Source: Sesamum alatum
Taxonomy: Eukaryota; Streptophyta; Magnoliopsida; Lamiales; Pedaliaceae
Direction of reading: 5' to 3'
NCBI GenBank assembly: GCA_034509735.1
Contig: JACGWO010000004.1
Coordinates: 22,177,395-22,241,394 of the forward strand
Length of the DNA: 64,000 nt
Within the stretch, counting starts at the first letter, position 1, and each line of letters opens with the position of its first letter. Shown here piece by piece: positions 11,039 through 22,879 of this stretch. Under the pieces are notes generated by a model that was not told the DNA's origin, made no database searches, and worked only from the letters and a program-made list of their open reading frames with translations. The position numbers and the translations under genes were made by a program.

Positions 11039-13672
11039 GGAAAGAAGATGGATTATGATAGCAGAGCTTGTGAACCTCTCGATCTGGATAAGATTTCTTA
11101 GGAAAAGTCTGGTATCCTTTGTCCACTTATGCACTAGTACTGGAAGGAGGGGAAAATTTAATCGAGATTGAAATTTGACATAATTATAAACATTTTCTCG
11201 TTGTTTGGAAAAATACAAATACTCGATCAACTTTAACGTCCGTCTAACAATGAGCCTAATCTGTCATATTTTCATTCATTTTTTGTAATGAACTGTTCAA
11301 AATACACTTTTGGATTACAAGTTATAGTTTTATATACTTTTTATAATTTTTTAAATATTCTTATGGATTAATATTCTTTATGAATTATTTAATTTTATCC
11401 ACCCCGTATTTTTTTTACATGTTTTCAAACATTTTTTATTAAAAAAAATTAAAAATTCAGCAAGGATTAAGTAGTACTTTTTACATCTCAGTTTAAAAAT
11501 TACATAATTACATTTTCAATTTGAGGGGGGCATTTCTAATTTTTCAAATAACGAGAGGATACCAAATTTTAGGGAAAGTAACTGTAATTTATTCTTAAAT
11601 TAATTATATGACAATTAAAACATATTTATTGAGGAACTAATATACAATTTAAAGAAAGTGATGATGGAATTTTTTTTTAATAAAAGAATAAAAAATAGCA
11701 ACAAGTTCCCTGAAAAAAAAAAATATTCAGTACCCCACTCGTCAGGAATTGCCTGACCCTTTCTTGCAAATGTTCAAAGGAGCCATTACCCTTTCTTCTC
11801 TTTTGAGGAGTTTTCTTACCTATTTTTATTTTTACACAAAATTTGTGGCTCTAACCCCACGTAAAAGTAACAATTTTGCGTAAGAATGCCAATTTTCCTA
11901 AATATATTGATTTTTTTTTTTAATTCAAATTTTGACTTCTATAGATCAGTTTTGGTTTTTTCAATGAAAATCTCTCGAGTTTAGTACTATATGATGCGCA
12001 ATTCGCTGAGCCTAGTTATATATTAATCCATCATTGCTAAAACCCTTTATTAACAGAATTGACTTAAATAGTTGGTTAAGGTCAAATCTAAAAAGAAATG
12101 AGTGAGGAGCCGTGGGCATAATGATTAGATCCCTTCTCCACTTCATTTTCAATAATTGCTTGTTACATTGAAATGTGTACTATTCAAAAATGTTAGAGCT
12201 AAGCAATAATATCTTGTCTTAATTATTAAGATTGAGGTTCCATGACCTCTTATTTCAGAGGTCGTGGATTCAAACCATACCAATATGTAGAATAATAGTC
12301 TCTTATATAGTAAAATTGTTTGTATACTGTAATAATAAGGGGTTGTTTAAATTTAATTTATGTGATATTTTATTATTGATCAATGTATGATTAGTTTAAT
12401 TGTTTCTATTAGAGATTAATAGTTGACACGGCTGATTGTAATAAAATGAGTTCAATTAATAATATCCATCGTTTTCACTTAAAAAACAAAAAAAGAAAGA
12501 TGCTGAGTATGTAAGAAAGAAACTATGTGATTTATATTCATAAATGTAATTATCATGCGAATTTTAAAATTTGGCTTTGACAGTACATGTCTATCTCATT
12601 ATTTGATGATAATTGATATTAACATAAATAAGTCTGTCTCTAGGCAAAATGATGTGTAAGTTGAGCAAAATTGTAAATGAGTAGATGCAAAATATGCAGG
12701 CAATTAGGATGCCGTGCTGCTGGCAAAGCAAAGAAGCAGGCAAACGCTTAATCCGCAGTGCTTTAATTGGAATCTTAGTTAATCTTGTTGCTGTAAGGAA
12801 TAGTAGGCGACATGGCGGCAATTGTCTTTTAATGCACTAATTAATTTATTTGATTGATTGTGTTTACTTAGCGAAAACCGACTTATGAAGGCATCTAAAG
12901 GCTGGAATTGCAATTGAGTTTTTTTTTTTTTTCCTAGCTAAAGTTTGTACTATTGGCATCCGCCCAAAGCATGGATCTGGAAGAGAATTTTTAAGAGAAT
13001 CAAACTATTGTCTTCTTATTTTTAATAACTAGCTTATCCCATGCTACGTACGATTATATATATTTTTCATTTGAATTAAATAATTTTTTATAATATATAT
13101 ATATAGTGCTATAAAAAATCTTTTACGTAAAAGTAAAATTTTCACTCTTAATAAGTAAAATATAGGAGTTTTGAATTTTTAATCTATTTTGATTATTATT
13201 GACAAAGATATTTTCCTACATATATCACATAACTTTACTTACAAAAATTTATATTGTATGAGGATTACTTTCAAACAATCATAACGTTCTATTAAATATT
13301 TAGATACTTTTTTACATATATTCAGCCCTATTTAAAAATAAAAAATTAGTTAAATGTACTGTTAATTTGTATTATATAATTCATTTTCCATAAAAATTAT
13401 ATATATAACAATACATAAATCTAAAATGATCTTACTTATTAGAAAGATATATATATATATATATATAGAAGCAAAAATATATAGAAACTCACTTTTAATG
13501 AGTTATAAGAAAGACAATTGAGTACAAATAAACTTTTTTTAAAAAAAAAAGAAAAACCACTCGAAGGTGGTGGGAATCTTGTTGGGGTCTCCATCCCTTT
13601 TATATTAAAATCAGTCAAAATAAGGGAATACAGCGGGGAGAGCTACCTCCCTACTGAGATTTAAAAAACAGT
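11039..13672. other. P450 5' flank and AT-rich intergenic DNA
   Basis: No gene was recognised over this 2.6 kb. It contains poly-A/T runs, an (AT)n stretch near 13448-13467 and a scrap near 13028 (ATAACTAGCTTATCCC) that could be a Helitron-type end but is unpaired. Short open frames at 12591-12821 and elsewhere show no family resemblance. Confidence 0.4.
11328..11335 (-). promoter_or_regulatory. Candidate TATA box for the P450
   Basis: Reads TATATAAA on the minus strand about 290 bp upstream of the start codon. A weaker TTTATAATTA lies near 11181-11190, about 145 bp upstream. In such AT-rich DNA either could be chance. Confidence 0.25.
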
Positions 13673-13768
13673 AAATGAGGAGTATTGCTCCCTTACAATA
13701 TAAGAAAGTGAAAGCATAAATAAGGAGTACTACTCCCTTACAATGTGATAAGTTAAAAGCATAAATAA
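13673..13768. repeat. 45-bp tandem repeat, two copies
   Basis: Units at 13673-13717 and 13718-13762 each run AAAT(G/A)AGGAGTA...AAAGCAT, followed by the start of a third unit where a MULE-like end begins. A more diverged copy may precede them (13621-13672). Confidence 0.6.
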
Positions 13769-14080
13769 GGCAAAATTGCATTTTTGGTCCCACAGTTTAG
13801 GGGTGTCAGCACTTTTGGTCCCAAGCTTTTCAAGATGGACAACTCAGGTACCAACTTTTGAAAAACTGAGAATTTATGGTCCTGGACAAAACTGCCGCTA
13901 CTTAAATTAACAGAGAAATCACGTTTTTTGCACGTGATCGTCAGTCAAACAATTCTGAGGTCAAAGTTGACAACCTCAACAGACCCTTAGCCATTTTCAG
14001 CCAAAGAAGAAAAGAAGTGTCCGTTTCTCTCCCAAATCCGCCCCTAAATCGAAAACCCTAACCTAATCACAATGGAAGCC
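13769..14080. mobile_element. One end of a MULE-like element (partner end missing)
   Basis: Starts GGCAAAATTGCATTTTTGG, close to the end of the 58819-59753 element (GGCTAAATTACATTTTTT) and of the 26292-26744 element. It continues with the typical GGTCCC phrases. Around 14021-14075 a UTR-like stretch with CCCTAAATCG and AAACCCTAA appears, possibly captured. No inverted partner end was found downstream, so the element is truncated near the Gypsy relic. Confidence 0.45.
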
Positions 14081-15572
14081 CCTACTGGGCTAGCTCTACT
14101 GGTCTGAGTAGGAACAAGTCCTGCAAAGAAGAGCAAGGGTCTAGCTTTACCTGAGCAGGAAAAGGTTCTGCTGTGCTATTCAAATCCTGTTGTGCACCAG
14201 CTGGGAGAATCCTGTTGTTCCTATTATTAGTTAGGAATATGTGATTTGGTAAGAGAGAATACATCTCGCAGTAAAGGAGTATGGATAGAATTCAAGTAGT
14301 AAGTTAGCCTAAGCAGGCTTTATAAGCATTATGTTCAAATATATGTGCCAATAGAAGGCAACTGGAAATTGGAGTGAGTATGTCAGCTGGTGATGGCACA
14401 GTTGGATGCATGCGCCAGCCAGTGGTGGCTTATGTAACTGCATGTACCAGTTGGGGTCAACTTACATAAGAGCGCGCACCAGCCAGGGGCGACTTATTAG
14501 AAGCATGTGCCAGCTAGGGGCGACTTATGTAGAAGCGTGAACCAGCTAGGGCGACTTAATAAAAGCGTGCGCTGACCAGTGACGGCTTATATAAGTGCAC
14601 ATGCCAGCTGGGGACGACTTAATAGGAGCGTACATCAACAGGCGGCTTATTGGAGTCAGCTAGGAGCTGAGAACTGAGCCTACGAATAACACAAGTAGGG
14701 AAGCAAGACCTGCTTTTACTCATGTGAGATAGTTTACAAGACTAGTAAAGCTGTAAGTACTCATGGTTAGTGCAAATAGTGAGCAAGTTTCAAGGTTGCA
14801 TGCTTGATAAAAGTAGAGATCTAGTATAAACAAGTTTTAGCAACAACACCTGAATGTGTGTTTAGTGATACAACCTATTAGGAGGTTTTCTAATTTAAGT
14901 AGGAATACACCTACTGAATCAGGAGGGCAAGTTCACATGTCTGCCAAGGACCCTTCTATCTATAGTACTTAGCTTTGAAGACATTCCCCTACTGATTGAG
15001 CAGGTTGGTCAGCATCTTCCTACCACCAGCAGGGTAGGTGGTCCTTGCACTGGTCTGGCCTTGGGACCTTTTGTTAGTAGTGGGAGAGCTTTATCTAGCA
15101 GGAGCAGAACATGACCTGCTACAGTAGGCAGTAAGCAAGTGCTAGAAACAACAAGTATAAGTATCCTTCAAATAGCAAGTAAGCATATGCATGCCATTAT
15201 GTATGAGCTATCATAGCTAGATGAGTATGCCTGTTGAGGGCTCGAAGCCAGTAAGAGTGCGCCAGCAGGGTAGCTTATGAGATGCGTGCGCCAGGAAGGG
15301 CGACTTATTATGAGCTTGCGCCAACACGGCGGCTTATGAGATGTGTGTGCCATGGCAAGGGCGGCTTATTGACTGTGTGCGCCAGCAAGGCGACTTGTGT
15401 GGGCTAGGAGCTAGCAAGGTGATTAAGCTGTTGATAAAGCAGAGTATAGCAAAGGAGTGGGAACCACACTTTATTTAGGAAGTATGGTTCTGTTGAGAAG
15501 GTTGTCCCGCTCCACTGGCTTGGGTCAACAGGTAAAGGGTTTGTCCTGTTGCAGGGCAGCGGGAATTGAAGG
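14081..15572 (-). repeat. Gypsy-associated region with ~38-bp repeats
   Basis: Two clusters of diverged repeats built on GCG(T/C)GC-GCCAG(C/G)-AGGG-CGACTTAT occur, at about 14395-14660 (seven or so copies) and 15245-15400 (four or so copies). A 35-bp direct repeat containing GTTGTCCCGCTCCACTGG occurs at about 15495-15529 and 15595-15629. The region lies directly downstream (minus sense) of the gag start at 15573-15972, so it is probably the repeat-rich body of the same Gypsy relic. No intact frame was seen. Confidence 0.5.
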
Positions 15573-15972
15573 ATCAATTCCATTTTCCTGCTGAGAAGGT
15601 TGTCCCGCTCCACTGGCTTGGGAAGCTTCGGAGTGTTGGTTGGATGGTCTCCACAATAAGCTGCTGGAGTTGCTCATAGAAAAGCGGGTTTATGACAATA
15701 GGAATGACTGTCGAGTCGACAACTAGGGCTGCTACCTCCAGCTGGAATTGGGAGGTCACCGGCTGGAGCTGGGAGGTCGCTAGCTGGAGTAGGGCACCCA
15801 TCAGCTGGAGCACGATGCAACCAGTTGGAGCAGGAAAGCTACTAGCTGGGGCCGGGGCCTTAGCAATGCCCAAGGTCTAATTCGGAGATGAAGTGGTTGA
15901 TCCAACTGCAACAAGGAGGGAGGTGCTTCCCTCAAAGGAGCCATTATCACCAATGTTGTATGAACTTGCCAT
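15573..15972 (-). pseudogene. Gypsy gag N-terminal fragment
   Basis: Read with one in-frame stop from an ATG at 15972. It contains APAPASSFPAPTGC and a (I/V)VETI(Q/H) block, and it aligns end to end with the frame at 50574-51044 (APAPANNPAPTGC, FIVETIHSTFRG). It sits just inside a primer-binding site and LTR, the normal position of gag. The Pro/Ala/Gln-rich repeats have drifted to LLQLATSQLQPV. The retrotransposon capsid domain itself is not preserved here. Confidence 0.6.
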
Positions 15973-15993
15973 TTCTCATGCCAAAGCTCAAGT

Positions 15994-16013
15994 GTTCCCA
16001 CAGATGGTGCCAA
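15994..16013 (-). other. Primer-binding site of Gypsy relic
   Basis: On the minus strand it reads TTGGCACCATCTGTGGGAAC, one class with the TTGGCGCTGTCTGTGGGAAC site at 35511-35530. It lies immediately after the LTR end. Confidence 0.7.
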
Positions 16014-16762
16014 TGATGCGTACTGGGGTCCAGCAGTACCACAAAATGTCGAGGGACCTTCACAAAAATCCCAAGATTGGAGGGGAGACTAACCTGCAGA
16101 GAGGGGTTAGCACTCCGAAGCTTAATCAGTAATGTTCTACTGATAAAATAAATGAAAAAACTTGAATTAAGTGAGAATAGTGTTGAAATGTGCAAAGGTA
16201 TGCTGAAAATAACTAGAGAATATAGAGAAAAAGTGTGTGAAGTGAAGTTGCAAAATAGAGAAAAAGTTTTTCGAGAAAATAATTGTGCAGGTTAGTCATT
16301 TTATACTGCTCCTTACGTCCGATTCTTGGGTAATTAAGTTAAGAGCCGTATGCCATTGGATTCTTTGGAAAGTCAGCTTTTCAACCCAATAAACCATGCT
16401 AGAATCGAACTTGAACTAAAGGAGATATGGTTGTTTGAGACAATCTTACCATGTCTGCCACATTTTTCGGAAAGTGGTTACCTGATGAGAAACATTCGGA
16501 TTGTGGCCGATCCTCTGGGAATTTGGATGAAATTTTTTAATATGACGTGGCTCTATGTGTTTGCCACTTGTGTGATGTAGAATCCTTGTTGTTTGATGAC
16601 TAGGATTTTTCATGGCCTACCAGGTCAGAATTTCTGAAAGGGGCTTTGTGGATAAGTAACTTAGTCCCGGGCGAAAATGAGCTTGGCTTGCTGGGCTACC
16701 CTGCTCGAAAACCCATTCCTAGCTCTTGGGCTTACCAGGTAGAATTTTAGGGGGCGTCATCA
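16014..16762 (-). repeat. Gypsy LTR (749 bp)
   Basis: Bounded by TGATG (16014) and CATCA (16762), the short inverted ends expected of an LTR, and followed on the minus strand by a primer-binding site. A related copy lies at 24891-25477; shared parts include the starts TGATGCGTA(C/T)TGGGGT and the ACC(T)GCAG/GGGGTTA blocks. A 5' LTR is implied; the matching 3' LTR was not found. Confidence 0.65.
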
Positions 16763-17395
16763 AGGATAATAATTAAAATATTTTTTGTTTGACTTTGATT
16801 TTTAATACTTTTCTTTAAAAAAAATAAAAGAAAAGGGATTAAGAAGCACTAAAGTGTCTAAAGAGTGAGCACGAAAGTGTCTAAAGTGCGGCTTTACCAA
16901 GCTTGGATCTAGAATTTATATTTGTTAAGTCTCTAACTACATAAAATAATTAGTTAGCACATTATTAAAATTTAAATCGGAAATTAGAAAAAATTAAGTC
17001 TTCTTATAGCAGCGCTCTCGCTCTCAAGTCGTAAATTCACGCCGAAGCAATACAGCAACACTCTAGATGCATGAATTATGTGACCTAGGATGTTATATTT
17101 CTGTTGCTCATTTGGTACTGATGACAGCAAATTAAACAGAGTATAAGATAGATTTTATTTTCATCCCTTAATTATAATTTGAATCTCAAAGTCATTTTTA
17201 TATATGTTTTTCATTTTGTCATTGTCATCTTTTTTTTTTTTCCTATAATTGTTCGCAAAAAATGTCGATATGTAGAATACATTTTATATGGGTAACAGGA
17301 CACATCATAGAGTATCAAATTTCTTGCAAGATAGTGGAATTCGTTGCTAATTTACATTTGCAACGAATTCAGTAAGAAAAGTATTTATTTGATAA
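16763..17395. other. Intergenic AT-rich DNA
   Basis: No gene or element was recognised. A short duplicated phrase, AAGTGTCTAAAG, occurs near 16851 and 16872. Confidence 0.4.
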
Positions 17396-18203
17396 TTACA
17401 CTACAAAAAAATTAGTTAATTGTACAGGTTTTTGGAACGGCTGAAAATAACGTTGGAACGGTTTTGTTATTTTTGTAGCCGTTTTTGTAACGGTCGTCAA
17501 TCCGAACAAAAAACATGAGTTACAAAATAATTGTAACGGCTAATGATAAAGCCATTACAAATTGAACCGATTTACAGAAAATGATTTTGTATCTCCGTTT
17601 GTAACGGCTCGATGTAATTATAAATTTTTGAATTGAAACAACCTTTGTTACCAAGATTATAATAATTGTGTATCACTACTGGAACGGTTTTTTCAACTAT
17701 TTTTGTAGCTCGCGCTCTTTTAATTTGTTTCGATTTTTGTAATTCGTATGGTAATGCACATATAACATATATTGTAATGGTTATTGGTACACACACCGGC
17801 GCGTGTGGTTCATGATTTGTAGCGGTTTTTTAATCAGTTTTTGTACCTCCCGGTGCAACGGTCATTTATGTATTTTGGTTTCATTTCTTGTAATTGCTTT
17901 AGATTCGGTTTTTGTAACGGTTATTCTTTTAAATTTTGTACCAGTCTTTGCAACGGTCGGGTTATTAACGTGGTACATTCCTATAGCTATTACTAAGGCC
18001 GTTCCAATTTTTTTTTAAAATTTTTTTATATAATATTAATTTTAATTTTGTTTATTTTATATATTATTTTTTTATAATTTATTGTTTAATCTATTGAATA
18101 TAAAAATGTATCGCGTAGCAAGTATTAATAACGAACTTAAAATTATTTTTACAAAATTGTTTTTAAAATATAAATACATATTATGGAAATATGAAATTCG
18201 ACC

Positions 18204-18830
18204 CTAATCTAGATCCCCGTCTTCTGCTTGATCGTCCCCGAGCTCCTTGTTTTCTGCTTCATCGTCATGCTGCAGGGGATCGATTGGATCTTCGGACGGT
18301 AGAACCGGTGGAGGCTGGGACCGCTCGTTCGCCAGACGGTGGACAATCTCCTCGAGCCTGGCGAGTCGATCATCGTAGTCCGGGTGTTGCTCTTGTGGTG
18401 GCCGGGGCGGTGGAGCAGCTAACGAGCTCGGCTGCGAGGGTCCAGCAATCGTGTGGTGGGCCTCTGAGCCGAGTCCAAATATCCGACCCCTCTTCCGGCC
18501 GCCTGCTGCCGTTATCCACATCTGGTTCTCGGTCATGGCCACCGAGCATTGGGAAGAGGATAGAGCATCTGATTGGGCATTTGGTGGCTAGTCGGCTTGT
18601 TGTTCCTCCATCATCCTCTCGAACGCCTCCTGCAATTGGAAAACTGGAGTTAGTATGAAAAAAAATTATAATATAAATACATAAGGAAATTGAAAAAAAA
18701 ACTTACCGCCCACCTGCGCCGCCGTCGGGCCGTTCCATTAGCCGTCCTCCTTCCTCTTGTAGACCTTGGAGAACAGCTCCATCTGCTTGACTGGGCGATC
18801 GAGTTGTGCCTTCTGTCAAAGACAAATTTA
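18204..18830 (-). pseudogene. CACTA Transposase_24-like segment
   Basis: The minus frame includes QMELFSKVYKRKEDG (exon near 18725-18830), FERMMEEQQAD, then a segment MWITAAGGRKRGRIFGLGSEA, which resembles the C-terminal part of plant Ptta/En/Spm proteins. A splice-donor-like GTAAGTTTT follows the first block at about 18707. A Pro-rich tail and the heptad-like RLARLEEIVHRLANE end it. It lies directly after a DUF4218-like block, so the intervening coding region seems deleted. Confidence 0.65.
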
Positions 18831-18859
18831 AATAATTAATTAAAGCATATGTGCTGGAA

Positions 18860-19320
18860 TAGCAAACTCACCTCCGTTAATGCATTCCACACGTGCTCCA
18901 GAAGAATCTCACGGAAGGCAATTGGGATCAACTTTAACATAAATACGTGACAGTCGTGGCTCTTCATGCCGTGCATCCTTAACTCCGTGAAATGGACACA
19001 ACGGGCAATTTTAGATGCATAACCATCAGTAAACCTCGGACAACGAATCTAATCATATATCCTTCTCTTCTGCTCCTTCGTCAAGGTATACACCGCTTTT
19101 GGCATCGCGTTCGGTCTTTATTCGTCCAACTCAAGCTATGGCCGATTGCATATAGTTTTCAAGTCCTTGCGTGCATTAACATTGTCTTTGATTTTTCCCT
19201 TTATATCCATCACGGTGTTGAATATGTTGTCAAACACATTTTTCTCAATGTGAATGACATCAAGGTTGTGTCGTATCAGAAGCGTTGACCAGTATGGAAG
19301 ATCCCAAAATATGCTTTTCT
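18860..19320 (-). pseudogene. CACTA TNP2 C-terminal (DUF4218-like) remnant
   Basis: The minus strand shows KIKDNVNARKDLKTICNRPE, then VYTLTKEQKRRIYD, DGYASKIARCVHF and RMHGMKSHDCHVFM, followed by LIPIAFREILLEHVWNAL. These match the DUF4218 region that follows the catalytic part of plant TNP2 transposases. At least one stop is present, and the downstream part of the domain is missing. Confidence 0.75.
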
Positions 19321-19324
19321 TCGT

Positions 19325-20970
19325 CTACTTGTGCATGGTACCATATCCCGGTGGGAGTGTCATAGGTTCTTCATCAGCAGGACTAAATTCTTCTACCCAG
19401 TCGCGGATCTGCTCTCCAGTCAGTCGCGGGCGTGCAACCTTCGCTTCCACTCGATTTCTAGTGAAGGCTTTCTTATTCTTGCGGTAAGGATGGTCCAGTG
19501 GTAAAAACTGTCTGTGGCAGTCAAAGTAGCACGCCTTCCTACCATGTTGCAGATGGAATGCCTGTGTGTCATCCATACAAACTGGACACCCCATAATACC
19601 AGCGGTACTCCATCCAGACGACATCCCATAAGTAGGTAGGTCGTTCACGGTCCACATCAATGCCACGCGCATCATGAATGCTTGGTTCGTAGCACTGTCG
19701 TGTGTCCGTACGCCCACATGCCACAATTGCAAAAGCTCATCGATCAATGGCTCCAGATAAACATCGATAAGACGCTTTGGATTTGACGGGCCAGGGATCA
19801 CCAACGTGAGGAACATGTATTTAGACTTCATGCACATTTTCGGCGGGAGATTGTACGGTGTGAATATAACGGGCAACATGAGTTAGTTTTACCATACTGC
19901 CCGTTCGGCGCAAACCTGTCTGTGCACAGCCCTAGCCTAACATTACGGGGGGGCTTCAATGCAAAGTCAGGATATGTCTGGTTGAAATGCCTCCAAGCCT
20001 CTGCATCGGACGGATGCCACATGGAGCCCTTCTCTATCTGATGTGTGGCATGCCACGTCATGTGCTCAACAATCGCTATCGAAGCATACAACCTTTGCAG
20101 TCAGGGAGTAAGAGGCAGGTACCTAAGATCGACATACGGGGACTTCTTTCGGCGGGGTTCTCGTTGTCTGGTCGGCTTGTACCTAGCCTCTCCATAAAAC
20201 TTGCAGTACTCCAAATCAATGTCGTCCTTCCAGTACAACATGCAACCATTTTTACACGCATCAATCTTCTCAACAGGTAATCCCAAATCTCTAATCAATT
20301 TCTTCGTACTGTAGTAATCAGTAGGGAAAGTCTGATCGTGGGGCAATATATGCTCAGCCCACTGACACATTCAATTATATGTGCGCTCGGACAAATTGCC
20401 CTCAGGCTTGATATTCACCAAACTAGCAACCGCCCCCAACTGAGATTGGGTACAAACCGCTCCAGAATGGCTGGTCGGCAGCACACACTACATCGAAAAA
20501 ATGGTCTGACAACCCTGACACATAATCATATCACCCACCCCCGTACTATGTAGGACATGACCTCGTACCATCGTCAGGCACACCCTCATCGTAAGAAGAA
20601 AAATAACCCGGCCCGTCTGCATCATAAACTATCCTCTGCGCCCAATCCATATGTTGTTTATCACCCCAATGCGAACTACCCTCCTCCTGAATAGATGGGG
20701 TTTGCTCCTCCTGCGCTGGAGGGGCGGTCATAGCATCAAAGTCCTGCACCCTCTCCTCGTCGTGACAAGTCCAATTATAATATTTCGGAACAAACCTATA
20801 TAAGTCAAAGTTTACCTCATCAGGTGTTTTGAACCTTCCGTTTTTGCACTTCACCAACGAGCACCTAATCTTATCTCCGTCCATATATTGACGCTGGGAC
20901 TGAGCCCACTTTATGAAAGTTTTAACACCATCCTCAAACTGTGGTGTAAGACCGCTCTATTCGGGAGGTT
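19325..20970 (-). pseudogene. CACTA TNP2-type transposase, broken
   Basis: Minus-strand pieces in order: KIRCSLVKCKNGRFKTPDEV...YYNWTCHDE (20884-20740, the transposase-associated Zn domain); CKNGCMLYWKDD...CKFYGEARYKP (20370-20101); SDAEAWRHFNQTYPDFA...NVRLGLCTDRFAPNGQYG (20091-19880); and NLPPKMCMKSKYMFLTLVIPG...GCPVCMDDTQAFHLQHGRK (19860-19530). This is the TNP2 catalytic region. Frameshifts occur near 20100 and 19880 and the part 20370-20545 is decayed. TNP2/TNPD proteins bind element ends and cut DNA; this copy cannot make a full protein. Confidence 0.85.
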
Positions 20971-21851
20971 CTTCTCATACATGCATCTTCTCAATTGTCT
21001 TAACATGATCAAAACTACATATACGCAAACATACATTTAGAATAAAAATAATTAAACGGCGTTTAGTTTAAAAAAAAAAAGGTTGAAGTTGTTACCTGGT
21101 TAGAGCAACTCAATAAATTAACGATAACCGAACAAGTGTATGTGCACTAATTGTGGTCGAGAGAGATTGAGAGTGTGTGTGGTTAATCAAGAGTAGAACA
21201 AATGAAATAAATTAAAAACATCATGCAACATAATATATAAACCATATGTACCGGCTTTTGTAATGGCTTTAGTGGCAACAACATAAACGTTAAAATATTA
21301 TCGTTGGAATATAGCCGTTAGATACAATAATTTTGGTACGGTTTTTGGAACGGTTATATTTTTTTTAAAAAAAAAAGGCCGTTTCAATTGTAACTGTCTT
21401 TGCATCAGTCCCGCCTACTTACGTTTTGTATCGATTTTGTGCTACAATTCTTGTAACGGAGAATCATATTTAATACAAAACGGCAAATAAATTGTAACAC
21501 CGTTTAAAGAGCCGTTACAATATTGTAACGGCTGTCTTTTTATTACGGTTGTTGTAAAAAAGTTCTTTGAAATGTCGGCTGGCCATTACAAGTTCACGAT
21601 TGAATTTCAAAGGCCGTTACAATTTGTAACGGCTTCACTTTTGTAATGGCTATACATACATCTCTTTTGTAATGGCTTTTTATCCGGTTTTTCTTACGGT
21701 CGCCACACAATTTTCTCTTATCCAAGATTGATCCTCCATATTAGTTCCTCCGTTCCAAAAATGTTACAATGACCGTTTAAATTGTGACGGCTTCATGGCC
21801 GTTACAAAAGAACCGTTTCAAATCCGAGTTTTTTTTTTTTTTGTAGTGTTA

Positions 21852-22842
21852 GTTCATCGTTGATTTTAGTATCATTTTTTTTTTTGTGTTGGTGATTATG
21901 CTAGAAGTTTTACAAATGAAAATATTTGTTAGTAAAATTCTGGGATGAACTTTTAAAATTTTTTTACCAAGGCCAACTACATATATAGTTTTGTAACATT
22001 AAATTTTATTTCTAATTGTAGCAAGGAAATATTTCATTCCTAATGCTAATTTTGAAATCATCCCTTGCTAAACTCATTCCTAATTAGTTACCAACAAATT
22101 CACTCTCCTTTCTAATTTTTCTAGCTATTGGAATAATTTCTTTTAGTGAGTACTTCCAACAAGCCATATTTGTACTATATATAACTAGTTAGTACCCGTG
22201 CCAATGCATGAGAGAACTGTATTTTTAATAATATAAACTTACAAATAATTGAAAACTGAAAATATACCATTGACTGAAATTTTATAATATAAAACTTAAG
22301 TTAAAAGTAATTAATAAGTAGAAAAATATAAAAGTGTATGAAGATAAAAGTGGATTTAATTTTTTTACTAACTAATTACCTAAAAGAATAAGTGAATCTT
22401 TTGAATACAGGTAAACAATAACACACTATGCTAAATTTAAATAAAAATTAACAATAATTTCATTAGTGGCAAAATAAAATTCAAAGAGGCTATCATTAAG
22501 CAAACATGGTTATGTTCTTTAAAAATAAATAAATAAAAAATATAAATAATTTAAATTTTAAAATAAAATTAGTAATAAAAAATTTAAAATTCAACGATCT
22601 ATAGTTATAAAAAATAAAAAAGTGTTATTAGATATCGCAATGAAATTTAAATTATATTAGTAAGTAAATTATCTAAATAAATTTGTGAATCTTTAGGATA
22701 AGAATAAACAATCTTATACCTATCTATATTATATAAAAGTTAAAAAAAAGAACATTTTCTTACATGGCAAAATAAAACCTAAAGAGGTTATCCAAACATG
22801 TGCATACATGACTCATACGTGAATAGCCTCTATATTTTTGTT

Positions 22843-22879
<37 letters not shown>

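Larger units (their letters stand above)
17399..21848 (-). mobile_element. CACTA (En/Spm-type) DNA transposon, 4450 bp
   Basis: Begins CACTACAAAAAAA and ends TTTTTTTTTGTAGTG, flanked by the 3-bp target duplication TTA (17396-17398 and 21849-21851), which is diagnostic of CACTA. Both subterminal regions (17430-18010 and 21250-21830) are full of direct and inverted copies of GTAACGG/CCGTTAC motifs, the usual transposase-binding arrays. The interior carries TNP2-type transposase remnants and a Transposase_24-like segment, both on the minus strand. The coding part is short for the class and broken, so the element is non-autonomous. Confidence 0.93.

Noticed and set aside
10112..11126. Several long frames overlapping P450 exon 1
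   Set aside because: They are other-frame shadows of an exon with clear P450 motifs.
11039..11230. Upstream in-frame extension of the P450 by 64 codons
   Set aside because: The extension lacks family similarity and would bury the membrane anchor; the Met at 11038 gives the normal CYP81 N-terminus.
19254..20553. Plus-strand frames in the CACTA element
   Set aside because: Shadows of TNP2 transposase remnants on the minus strand.
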